From Ruminiclostridium cellobioparum subsp. termitidis CT1112 (GTDB lineage Bacteria > Bacillota > Clostridia > Acetivibrionales > DSM-1351), in NCBI RefSeq assembly GCF_000350485.1, contig NZ_AORV01000031.1, forward strand, positions 62,001 through 126,000: DNA of 64,000 nucleotides, written 5' to 3'. Under the pieces are notes generated by a model that saw nothing but the letters and a program-made list of their open reading frames with translations, had not been told where the DNA came from and searched no databases. Below are positions 55,577 to 63,592 of this stretch, in pieces. The position numbers and the translations under genes were made by a program. The first letter of the stretch is position 1. Each line of letters begins with the position of its first letter.

Positions 55577-55945
55577 TTATTCCTTCATTTGGCTTAATGC
55601 TTCTTCAACACTTAATTCACCGGCATTGAGTTTATCGAGAATTTCCTTTCTTCTTCCGGGAACTTCAGGTACAGGCTCACCCTTGTGGCCAAGTGCCGAC
55701 GCTACATCCTCCAGCTTGTTTTTGACTGTGGGATATGAAACACCAAGCTCCTTTTCAACTTCCTTTATGTTACCTCTGCATTTTATAAACACATCCAAAA
55801 AATTTCTTTGGTCAGTAGTTAGTTTACAAAATTTGCATAGCGAAAAGTGTCCCTCTATAACCGTATCACAACTGTTACAGGTTATCCTTGTTACCTCTGT
55901 TTCACTCCCGCAAACCGGGCACTTGCCGATAGCTTCTCTTGCCAT
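55577..55945 (-). CDS. DUF2089 zinc-ribbon/HTH regulator
   Basis: A 122-aa predicted transcription regulator. An N-terminal zinc ribbon (CPVCG, CNSCD, then CKFCK) is followed by a sigma-like HTH (RNFLDVFIKCRGNIKEVEKE, GVSYPTVKNKLEDV). A C-terminal SHOCT-like helical hairpin (KEILDKLNAGELSVEEALSQ) ends the protein. AGAGGTGAT precedes the ATG at 55945; an upstream in-frame ATG lacks a site. It heads a two-gene operon with the DUF4097 protein and may autoregulate through AT-rich repeats around its promoter. Confidence 0.88.
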   Translation of the reverse strand: MAREAIGKCPVCGSETEVTRITCNSCDTVIEGHFSLCKFCKLTTDQRNFLDVFIKCRGNIKEVEKELGVSYPTVKNKLEDVASALGHKGEPVPEVPGRRKEILDKLNAGELSVEEALSQMKE

Positions 55946-56058
55946 AAAATCACCTCTTAAAATTTTAGAAATATTCATTAATTGTTAATCTTTAATTCTT
56001 TTGTATAAGAAATTAATTTTTTTAATCACTTGTTTAATATTATTAAGTCTATAGATAT

Positions 56059-56087
56059 ATAATATTCCCATTCTCATAAATTGTCAA
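56059..56087 (-). promoter_or_regulatory. Sigma-A promoter of DUF2089-DUF4097 operon
   Basis: Minus strand: TTGACA, 17 bases, TATTAT, a near-consensus promoter 114 bases upstream of the DUF2089 start. AT-rich partly palindromic repeats flank it on both sides and could be operators. Confidence 0.8.
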
Positions 56088-56330
56088 CACTTTTATTTAA
56101 ATATTTTTAATCTATTAATTAATTTTTATAATCTATCAATTAATTATATTAATTTCTTAATTAAATATGCTTGTAATTGATTAAAAAACTCTTGAATATG
56201 TACCAAATAGCAAAAAGAAGCAATTCCGCAGTTGATTAATGCGATTTCCCATTTACAATTTTCACCGTTTAACGTAATAATGATGTCAAGAATATGTATG
56301 GATATTCAGGTATTTGACAAAGGAATAATA

Positions 56331-56361
56331 AAAAAATTTTGGCTTACTTTAATAAGCCAAA
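56331..56361 (-). terminator. Terminator after the MFS gene
   Basis: Arms TTGGCTTA/TAAGCCAA (56339-56346 and 56353-56360) with a 6-base loop, followed on the minus strand by ATTTTTTT. It ends the radical SAM operon. Confidence 0.88.
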
Positions 56362-56415
56362 GCGGTTCTCTGAAATTTAATTGCTTTTTCAACAATGATA
56401 TTGGGATGCCCAATA

Positions 56416-57600
56416 TTATAGAGAGGAATTTTTGTATGATTTACTTGGGGGCAGAAGATAAAATAAACCCAAAAATAGTATTATGGCGGCAATAGTTATC
56501 ATTGTATTCAAGAGAAATATCTGCCGTATTCCGAAGCAATCACTCAGATAGCCCCCCAGTAATCCTCCCACAATCCGGGCTATTCCCATTACCGACAGTG
56601 TGTATATGGCCTGCGCCGTGGTTTTAAACTCTTTTGGAGCCTCCTTGTTTATGTAGGTAACCATGGAATAGTTAAAAACAATAAAATTCAGGCCATGAAG
56701 AATTTGCAGTACAAGATTGATATACACGTTTGTAATCAGGTATAGTGATATCCAGCGTATTGCTGAAATAGCAGCAGAAAGGGCAAGACAATTTCTGGTA
56801 CCGATTTTGTTCAGTATCCGGTCGGCAAATATAAGAAACGGTATTTCGCTGATTGTTGCAATAAAGGTAGCCCAGCCCAGTAGAACATTGTCTGCCCCAG
56901 TCTGCTTATAGTATATTGGAAAGAAATTAGAGTAAAAACAGGAAATTATACTTATTATCAGGTTAAAAACAAGAAATAATACTAATCCCCGGTTTTTGAA
57001 CAACTGAATAATAGAAACTTTTGATTTTATTTCCCTGTAATAGCCTTTTACTTTAGGTAACCGCGCAGTGAACAGCAAAGAAAAACCTACTACTACTGCA
57101 TATAATATGAATATAAATTTTATATTTTTCTGTGCAAAGTAACCTGCTATTATAGCCATGACTGCATATCCTATGGTTCCACCCATTCGTACAGGTCCGA
57201 AACTCCTTTGTTTTTTTCCCAGATGATCTAAAATAATGGTATCCGCAACCGGAGTTATCCCTGAAGAAAATGTAGTAAACACAGCAGTAACTATAACAAG
57301 GAAGGGAAAGGCTGCTGAAAAGTTGTACAATAAAACTGTGAAAGCCGTACCCAGGGTAATGAGCAACAATACATTATTTTTATACCTGGACTTGTCGCTG
57401 GCTACTCCCCACGCCGGCTGTGCCATAACTGTGACAACCGGTCCTACTGCAAGCAATGTACCGATAGCTGTTTGGTTATATCCCTTGGTGCTCAGGTAAA
57501 CAGGTAAAAAAGCTGCAAAAATTGCCGGTGCCATGAAACTAAAGGCGTAGTACAATATAAAGTTATACGGGTATTTTTCTTTTTTTACCGCAGCCAACAT
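56416..57600 (-). CDS. Major facilitator superfamily transporter
   Basis: A 394-aa protein with 12 predicted membrane helices. The helix 2-3 loop WGVASDKSRYKNN matches the MFS signature, and overall it resembles the MFS_1-like (LacY/nucleoside symporter) subgroup. As the last gene of an operon with sugar-modifying enzymes it is likely to export the product or import a precursor; direction cannot be read from sequence. A TAGGAG ribosome site precedes the ATG. Confidence 0.9.
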   Translation of the reverse strand: MLAAVKKEKYPYNFILYYAFSFMAPAIFAAFLPVYLSTKGYNQTAIGTLLAVGPVVTVMAQPAWGVASDKSRYKNNVLLLITLGTAFTVLLYNFSAAFPFLVIVTAVFTTFSSGITPVADTIILDHLGKKQRSFGPVRMGGTIGYAVMAIIAGYFAQKNIKFIFILYAVVVGFSLLFTARLPKVKGYYREIKSKVSIIQLFKNRGLVLFLVFNLIISIISCFYSNFFPIYYKQTGADNVLLGWATFIATISEIPFLIFADRILNKIGTRNCLALSAAISAIRWISLYLITNVYINLVLQILHGLNFIVFNYSMVTYINKEAPKEFKTTAQAIYTLSVMGIARIVGGLLGGYLSDCFGIRQIFLLNTMITIAAIILFLGLFYLLPPSKSYKNSSL

Positions 57601-57638
57601 AAAATTCTCCTATAAAAAACGTTAAGTATTAACAAATT

Positions 57639-58526
57639 CTAAGTTAAGAATGTGAAGTCAGAACTTCTTTGCCGTTCTTTTTTTATGGGAAGGCTGCAGG
57701 ATAGAATTTCTTCCTTTTCCTCTTTCCTGACGGCAGTTAAGGGAAAGGACATTAATTTTGTCCTGCTGTTTTTACAGTATTCTACCAGCTTATCGTCCGT
57801 CAATTCAACTATGTCCTGCATTTTAGCGTAATTCTTCTGATATTCCGGGTGATTATACCAATCAAACTCAGAACGTTTATGCGGCAGATGGTATATACTG
57901 TTTGGAAACCATTTCTTTGAAAGAAAACGGTCAATTTTGTAAGACATTATATTATCTTCTCCCCCCCATCCTATAAATTCTTCCGGCCAGCCGCCAATTT
58001 TCCAGAATGGTTTTCTTTTTATGATCAGACAGGCTCCTGCAAAAGGCATGGCCTCACGTAAGCTGCCCGTGTCTTTCTCCAGCGCATAAATGCTATAAAA
58101 CATAGACTGGGCTGCTTCACTGTTTTCTATTAGCGCCATATCCTCCTCTGTTATATCAATGCAGTTTAAAAACGGATGGATTGCATCGTATTCCTTACAG
58201 CACATTTCCACACCCATGTTAAACTTTTCAGGCTCCATAATAACATCATTATCGGCAAACACAAAAATATCGTTGGATGCATTAAGTGCTCCGATGTTTC
58301 TGGCCAATGCCCGGTTGAAAATACCCTGATAAGTATGAAAAACATGTTTTATATCCGGTGTGAGAAGACTTTTATTTATTTTTGTCTCAGTGTCAAGTTC
58401 AACGATAATAACCTCATAATGAGGAAAGTTGATACTTATCCATTTTAAAGCTAGAGACAGGTTTCTATCCCTGTCTTCGGTACTCTTTCTATAGGGAATA
58501 ATATATGAAACTTGAGATTGCTTCAT
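57639..58526 (-). CDS. GT2-type glycosyltransferase
   Basis: A 295-aa cytoplasmic glycosyltransferase of GT-A fold. It starts with the typical VSYIIPYR strand, has RALARNIGA, the metal-binding DxD-like FADNDV and a C-terminal acceptor motif GGWPEEFIGWGGED, as in galactosaminyltransferase-like GT2/GT27 members. The last ~50 residues are basic and unmatched. Donor and acceptor are unknown. It lies between aminotransferase and transporter genes, so it may glycosylate the amino-sugar product. GGAGG precedes the ATG. Confidence 0.88.
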   Translation of the reverse strand: MKQSQVSYIIPYRKSTEDRDRNLSLALKWISINFPHYEVIIVELDTETKINKSLLTPDIKHVFHTYQGIFNRALARNIGALNASNDIFVFADNDVIMEPEKFNMGVEMCCKEYDAIHPFLNCIDITEEDMALIENSEAAQSMFYSIYALEKDTGSLREAMPFAGACLIIKRKPFWKIGGWPEEFIGWGGEDNIMSYKIDRFLSKKWFPNSIYHLPHKRSEFDWYNHPEYQKNYAKMQDIVELTDDKLVEYCKNSRTKLMSFPLTAVRKEEKEEILSCSLPIKKERQRSSDFTFLT

Positions 58527-58577
58527 TTGTTACCTCCAGATTAATCAGTCAGTATAATTATTAATTACCAGAGCGTA

Positions 58578-59855
58578 CTAATCTCTCTTTTTATAGTAGG
58601 AAAGTACTTTTTTAAATCCTTGTATACAAACTTCTATATCCTGCTCGCTCCATGTAGGATGAAGGTATAGGCACACTGTCTGAGGAAATAATGAACGGGA
58701 AACCTGACAAATTACCCTGTCATATTTGACAGAATCAGGATTGCTATATTCTTTGGATCTAAACGGAAACTTTGCAGTACCAAAGCCGTTATGTTCAAGA
58801 AATACACGCTCACGGTACGCTTCCGGCCATTGAATTTTGTATGAAGGAATCCCTTCTGCCGCCAACGCCTTTATAAACCCATCGGCCTCAACTGTAAGTT
58901 TATTCAAATCAAGCAGAATAGGGTACTGCCAGTAGGAATTTTTACGTTCAGCAGTATTTAGCGGAAGTGCTTTTATTCCAACCAGATTTTTAAAAGCATT
59001 ATCATACATTTCCGCATATTTATATCTTCTGGGAAGGTTCCAATTGTCAAAACGTTCAAGTTCATTAATTCCGATTATAGATTGAATTTCAGTCATCCTA
59101 AAATTAAATCCTACCTGATTATGTATATAAGTACTCTTCTCTTCGAGCGCCAATAGATCGAACTTCTTTTTGACATCAAAACCGTGATCTCTGAATGCCC
59201 GGCAGTTCCAGCCCAATTCTTCATCCTTTGTCACAACCATCCCGCCTTCACCCCCGGTTGTAAAATGCTTGCTCTGGCAAAAGCTGAATGTCCCTATGTC
59301 TCCAACCGTACCGACTTTTTGGCCTTTATATTCCCCTCCAAGGCACTGGGCAGAATCCTCAATGACCTTCAAGTTTCTTTTCCTGGCAATGTCCATAATC
59401 ATATCCATATTACATACAATTCCATACAGGTGCACAACTATTATTGCCTTCGTCCTTGGCGTAATAAGGCTTTCTATTTTTCCCGGATCTATTGTATGAT
59501 CCTCCGTACAATCGCAGAATACTGGAATAGCACCGGCCTGCAGGACAGCAAACGAAGTTGCAATGAATGTGTACGATGGAACAATAACCTCATCTCCCGG
59601 GCCAATATTAAGACTGCCAACAGCTATATGTACTGCTGAAGTTCCGCTGGTGCATGATATCGCCATTTTTGCACCGGCCCATTGAGCAAACCTGTCTTCG
59701 AATTCCATTCCCTTCGGTCCGGTCCAGTAATTTACTTTACCATTCTTTAATGGCCCGATGATGTCGGTTATTGTCTTTTCTGCAAATTGCGGCCACAAAG
59801 GAAATGGATTATACGCTGTTTTTTCTCCTCCGTTGATTGCTAATTCAGAACTCAT
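58578..59855 (-). CDS. DegT/DnrJ/EryC1-family aminotransferase
   Basis: A 425-aa PLP enzyme. The Schiff-base Lys is Lys196 in FSFCQSKHFTTGGEGG. Other family features are SCTSGTSAVHIA, PSYTFIAT and VIEDSAQCLGG. The family transaminates keto-sugars or keto-cyclitols using Glu or Gln. The N-terminal INGGEK and overall length resemble the scyllo-inosose aminotransferase (StsC/BtrR) branch, but this is a loose resemblance. The ATG at 59855 has GAGGAGG nine bases before it. It lies 63 bases after the radical SAM gene. Confidence 0.9.
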   Translation of the reverse strand: MSSELAINGGEKTAYNPFPLWPQFAEKTITDIIGPLKNGKVNYWTGPKGMEFEDRFAQWAGAKMAISCTSGTSAVHIAVGSLNIGPGDEVIVPSYTFIATSFAVLQAGAIPVFCDCTEDHTIDPGKIESLITPRTKAIIVVHLYGIVCNMDMIMDIARKRNLKVIEDSAQCLGGEYKGQKVGTVGDIGTFSFCQSKHFTTGGEGGMVVTKDEELGWNCRAFRDHGFDVKKKFDLLALEEKSTYIHNQVGFNFRMTEIQSIIGINELERFDNWNLPRRYKYAEMYDNAFKNLVGIKALPLNTAERKNSYWQYPILLDLNKLTVEADGFIKALAAEGIPSYKIQWPEAYRERVFLEHNGFGTAKFPFRSKEYSNPDSVKYDRVICQVSRSLFPQTVCLYLHPTWSEQDIEVCIQGFKKVLSYYKKRD

Positions 59856-59918
59856 AAATTTAATCCTCCTCACTGGATTTATATAACTAGGTTTATTAAA
59901 CTCTCTTTCAAAAGGTAT

Positions 59919-61124
59919 TTAAAAAAAGTAATCATCTGTTTCAACCGATAAATCAGTTAACCGGTGCTTTTCCGCAATCTCGTTTGAAACCCCTCCTATC
60001 CGGCAGCATTCATCAGGGCCGGTACAATATTCCGGTTGGAGCGTATATATTTTTTGTTCCATTGAAAAAAGCTCCTTCAGAGAAGACGTGAAAAGATTTC
60101 CCATTATTGCATTTTGGTTGCTGGCCTTAATAACACACGGGTAAATATCCCCATTGGCACGAATGGTCCATCGCAGCATTGCAACATAGCAATGGTTAAA
60201 ATCCAATGAATGTTCTTTTTTTTCTTTTGTTATTTCATATACGTTGGTCTGCTCACGGACAAATCTCTCCATTTTTTTGTATTTGGATAAGGTTTTAATT
60301 GTAGTTATTATATACTGTGACATTTCCTTCCACCATTCCTGTTTGTCCGGAGTCATCAGTATTGCATCCCGGTAATTATCCGACGGGCACATACAACTCT
60401 CAATCGGGCAAGTCGGCCTGAACTGAATATTGATTTTTCTCAGGTAATCTTCTCCTAGTTCGCCCATCACGATGTCATAAATTTCTTTAATAAAGTAAGG
60501 GATTTGTTTATAATTAAAACGGTTATATAAAAATCCGATACCTATATTCTGTACCGGTGAAAGCGCATACTGAAAAATAGTCTGGAGTCTTTTTTCAAAC
60601 ACTCCTCCCTTCAAGGCACTGAACGTATCTTTATCAAGTGCATCAACCGATACCCGGACCCAGTCTAATTCCTTTATGCAGTCTTGAGAGGGTATTTTTG
60701 TACCGTTTGTTATCAGTCCGAGCTTTGTATCCGGTAAGGATTTTTTAAAATAATATACAATATCTTCAAACGTTTTACCCTTGTAGTTGTATATTAGGGG
60801 TTCGCCCCCTCCTGCAAATACAATAGCTTTTGGGTTGACCCGGTTGACTTTTTCAAGCATTTCATACGGGAAATCCTGTACAGTGCTATTATTTGTATGC
60901 ATTCTATTATTGGATCCATAAGTACAATAAAAGCATTGTAGGTCGCATCGGTCAGTGGGATGTAGTTCGATAACCCCTATTTCATGAACAAACTTATTCT
61001 GATTATAAGCCTGTATCTTCCTTTCCATCAGCCCGCGATGATTCAAAATTCTGTATGTATTTCTTAATCGTCCGTTTAGTATTGTTACAGAACTTTTATC
61101 GCTTATATTTATTGTTTTACTCAC
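59919..61124 (-). CDS. Radical SAM protein with SPASM-like C-terminus
   Basis: A 401-aa enzyme. The radical SAM cluster motif is Cys60-x3-Cys64-x2-Cys67 (CDLQCFYC), followed by the GGGEP SAM-binding motif. The C-terminal third has more Cys (HCYVAML, DIYPCVIK, EYCTGPDECC) spaced like a SPASM or twitch auxiliary Fe-S domain. Such enzymes modify peptides or oxidise and rearrange sugars and cyclitols (BtrN is a cyclitol dehydrogenase). No small precursor peptide gene is adjacent, which favours a small-molecule substrate. The start is GTG with GGGGAGG before it. Upstream by 35 bases is the frameshifted XRE regulator. Confidence 0.9.
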   Translation of the reverse strand: MSKTINISDKSSVTILNGRLRNTYRILNHRGLMERKIQAYNQNKFVHEIGVIELHPTDRCDLQCFYCTYGSNNRMHTNNSTVQDFPYEMLEKVNRVNPKAIVFAGGGEPLIYNYKGKTFEDIVYYFKKSLPDTKLGLITNGTKIPSQDCIKELDWVRVSVDALDKDTFSALKGGVFEKRLQTIFQYALSPVQNIGIGFLYNRFNYKQIPYFIKEIYDIVMGELGEDYLRKINIQFRPTCPIESCMCPSDNYRDAILMTPDKQEWWKEMSQYIITTIKTLSKYKKMERFVREQTNVYEITKEKKEHSLDFNHCYVAMLRWTIRANGDIYPCVIKASNQNAIMGNLFTSSLKELFSMEQKIYTLQPEYCTGPDECCRIGGVSNEIAEKHRLTDLSVETDDYFF

Positions 61125-61159
61125 TGTGCACCTCCCCTTTCTAAACTAATTTTTATGCA

Positions 61160-61352
61160 TTAACAATCAATAAGTTCATTAATACTGGTATTTAATGAAC
61201 ACGCCAGCCGGTACATTATCGGGATGGTAGGGTGCCTTTGTTCATTTTCAATTGCACATATCATACTTTTACTTACACCCGAAAGCATAGCTAACTGTTT
61301 TTGTGATAATCCTCTTTCTTTTCTGATTTTTTTTTAATTTATACGTAATCAC
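61160..61352 (-). pseudogene. XRE-family regulator frameshifted at an A9 run
   Basis: Reading from a GTG at 61352 (GGGGG ten bases upstream) the minus strand encodes MITYKLKK, then meets nine A (61327-61335) and leaves frame, stopping after 27 codons. If the run is read as eight A the frame continues as IRKERGLSQKQLAMLSGVSK and on through a complete helix-turn-helix to a stop at 61160, giving 61 aa. It is a Cro/CI-type repressor. It heads the radical SAM operon. A real frameshift, a sequencing error in a homopolymer, or polymerase slippage that restores the frame are all possible. Confidence 0.8.
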
Positions 61353-61416
61353 TCACACAACGCCCCCTTCCTTAATAATCTAAAAATCCATATAAATTAC
61401 CTTTTATATACTTTAT

Positions 61417-61454
61417 ATACTATTTTTACCATAATTGTTGTCCACGATGGTGGA
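61417..61454 (-). promoter_or_regulatory. Candidate promoter and operator of the radical SAM operon
   Basis: Minus strand: TGGACA, 16 bases, TAGTAT, ~65 bases upstream of the XRE start. A perfect inverted repeat TCCAC-GATG-GTGGA (61441-61454) overlaps the -35, a fitting site for the XRE repressor. The rest of 61355-61540 is AT-rich with no gene seen. Confidence 0.5.
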
Positions 61455-61541
61455 TTTTATTTATTTTTTTAATAATAATGAGAAAAAATGTAAAATAATT
61501 AGAATATTTGAGATTTGAAAATCCATGCTTTTACAGGTATC

Positions 61542-61585
61542 AAAAAAACAGGATCAATCTCCATGCAGATTGGTCCTGTTTTTTT
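61542..61585 (-). terminator. Terminator after the CotH-family gene
   Basis: Arms CAGGATCAATCT/AGATTGGTCCTG (one wobble pair) with a 6-base loop and A7/T7 flanks, 15 bases beyond the stop codon. Confidence 0.9.
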
Positions 61586-61599
61586 ACCTTTTTATGAAG

Positions 61600-63573
61600 T
61601 TAGTATTTATTTCTCTTGAATTTCATTACAAAAATCAAACCTCCCATCAGAAATACTACACTTCCCGCTATAATCACAATATCATAGCCGCCAGACTGGC
61701 CTCCGGAAGACCGCTGTCCGGCAGGTCCATCCATCCCGAAGCCGCCCTGTCCCGGGCCTCCCATTCCCCAATTGCCTCCTCCCGGACCACCCGCGCCTTG
61801 CTGCATACCGTCAGGGAGCTGTACTCCATCCGGCAGCTGTCCATCACCCGGAGGCTGGAATCCGTCAGGGGGTTGCACCATTTCGTTCTGCTCATTTCCT
61901 GACTGCTGATTATCCGGCGGTATCTGGCTGTCCTGCCGGTTCATCCCGCCACGGTCGCCTCCGCCTCCCTGTGAGCCCATGGTTGAAAGATTTATGGCGG
62001 ATGCATTCACAAGCTTGTCACCTGCACCCGACTGTCCGGCTGTTGTAGAAGGAATGGTACCATTTAGCTGTCCCTCTATACTTTGCGCTCTCAGCGTCCC
62101 GAATTCCTTAAGCATTGCAACAGCCTCTGAGTATTGCTCGTGGGTATAGAAAGCAGTTGCATCATTCCTGACATATTCTGAAATGAGGGCATTTACAGAG
62201 TCTACAGTTTTCTCGAAATAACCGCTGTTGAAATATTCATCCACAATCTGTTTAAGGTATTCGTGGTATTTATCCTTGTATTCTTCCACTTCCAGCAGTT
62301 TTGCCAGCATTGGCCTTTCCGACATTTCAACTCCCGATACCGGAGTATCGATGGCAAGGTTTACCGCCGCTTCGGCCGAACCCATTTGAAAACCTCCAAA
62401 TGCCAGATTATAGTCCCAGGGCAGCATTGTCAGCTTTCCGTCTTTCTCATAAAGGTAATAGTTGTGTTTCATATTGCTGAAATAGCTGTCCATGTTGACC
62501 ACAACAGTACTTGCCGCCAAATATCTCAATGTTGCATCAACATCTATACATTTCTCTATATCAGTACCGGAGTTAAGGTTTTTCAGCGCCTTGACAACTC
62601 TATTATAATCAGCTTTTGAACCCTTGAACACTTCATTGTCGAAGATGTTGGAATAGCTGTCAATTTCATCATCGGTATAGACCAGGTCGGTACCACCGCC
62701 CGAACCGCCAAACATGCCTCTTCCCATATTTCTCTGTTGTGTATCCTGTTGTTGGCCCGGCTGCCGCTCCTGCTGCGATGGGTTCTGCTCCTGTGTATTT
62801 TGCTGTTGTGATTCCAACTGCTGTCCTTGCTGCTGCGGGACATTTTGCATCCCGTTTCCTTCGGTATTTTCCCCGTTATTGTTCTGCCGTGCAGCAGGTG
62901 CCGGTCTCTGCCCGGCATTGTTTTCCCAGGCACCGCCGCCCATCTCCATACTTTCGGGCTTGTAAATCATTCCGTAATCACTGCCGTAATTACGCTGTGC
63001 AAAGGATTCCTCAATTGCCTCGACAGCTATATACAATCCCCAGTCCTTACCGTTGACGGTTACATTGGAATATGCAAAAAGTGGGGACTTGACTCCAATA
63101 TAGGTCATGAGGTCATACGACAGATAATCCTTCATATAGGTGGCATCCGACTGCACATTGTTTATTACCATTTTATCCAGACCCATGAAGGTCTGTCCTT
63201 CAATATAATGGTCAAATTCAAATTTAAAGCTGTATCTGTCCGAATCGGAGCTTGCAACGGTTTTAAGACTTGAATTTCCTTTTGGCCTTATTCCCACGGC
63301 AGTTATGGTTTGACCGTTTATGGTCAGATTGCAGGAAATGTATTCCTCTTTGGTGGCATTGTCAAGCATATTCTGCCAGTCATCCTCATCCACCTGAATG
63401 TCGATGGCCGTTATTTTATCCTTATCGAATACCCCTCCTGCATAATCCGGTGCCGATACTGCGGTCTCAGCATTTCCTGCAACTTTAGGAACAACTGCCA
63501 GTAAGCCTGTAAAAATTACAGCAAGTATAACTAAACTTATTATTATAATATTGATTTTCCTGCCGGTTATCAT
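61600..63573 (-). CDS. CotH-family protein, membrane-anchored
   Basis: A 657-aa protein. N-terminal membrane helix (~8-28), then the CotH kinase-like domain: GIRPKGNSSLK, MVINNVQSDATYMKDYL, GLYIAVEAIEESF and the MDSYFSNMKHNYYLYE...LPWDYNLAFGGF region with catalytic Asp/Asn residues. A Gln/Asn-rich insert lies at ~215-280 and a Gly/Pro/Gln-rich stretch at ~540-625. A single C-terminal membrane helix (~632-650) and a basic tail end the protein. CotH of Bacillus is a spore coat kinase; this outside-facing anchored version more resembles the CotH proteins found with DUF4956 and VTC-domain genes. GGGAGG lies before the ATG. Confidence 0.9.
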   Translation of the reverse strand: MITGRKINIIIISLVILAVIFTGLLAVVPKVAGNAETAVSAPDYAGGVFDKDKITAIDIQVDEDDWQNMLDNATKEEYISCNLTINGQTITAVGIRPKGNSSLKTVASSDSDRYSFKFEFDHYIEGQTFMGLDKMVINNVQSDATYMKDYLSYDLMTYIGVKSPLFAYSNVTVNGKDWGLYIAVEAIEESFAQRNYGSDYGMIYKPESMEMGGGAWENNAGQRPAPAARQNNNGENTEGNGMQNVPQQQGQQLESQQQNTQEQNPSQQERQPGQQQDTQQRNMGRGMFGGSGGGTDLVYTDDEIDSYSNIFDNEVFKGSKADYNRVVKALKNLNSGTDIEKCIDVDATLRYLAASTVVVNMDSYFSNMKHNYYLYEKDGKLTMLPWDYNLAFGGFQMGSAEAAVNLAIDTPVSGVEMSERPMLAKLLEVEEYKDKYHEYLKQIVDEYFNSGYFEKTVDSVNALISEYVRNDATAFYTHEQYSEAVAMLKEFGTLRAQSIEGQLNGTIPSTTAGQSGAGDKLVNASAINLSTMGSQGGGGDRGGMNRQDSQIPPDNQQSGNEQNEMVQPPDGFQPPGDGQLPDGVQLPDGMQQGAGGPGGGNWGMGGPGQGGFGMDGPAGQRSSGGQSGGYDIVIIAGSVVFLMGGLIFVMKFKRNKY

Positions 63574-63592
63574 AGCAGCTCAAACCTCCCAC

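Larger units (their letters stand above)
55946..56415. other. 470-base AT-rich gap between DUF2089 and MFS genes
   Basis: Holds the DUF2089 promoter (56059-56087), several copies of ATTAATTA-type sequence between ~56005 and 56170, and the MFS terminator (56331-56361). No gene is supported; one plus-strand open frame that runs into the MFS gene has no ribosome site or recognisable features. Confidence 0.7.

Noticed and set aside
56232-56495. Plus-strand frame overlapping the MFS gene end
   Set aside because: Runs through the MFS terminator and into the opposing gene; no ribosome site.
59919-61599. Searched around the radical SAM gene for a RiPP precursor peptide
   Set aside because: Upstream holds only the XRE regulator and promoter, and the 63-base gap downstream has no small open frame with a ribosome site, so a peptide-modifying role is not supported.
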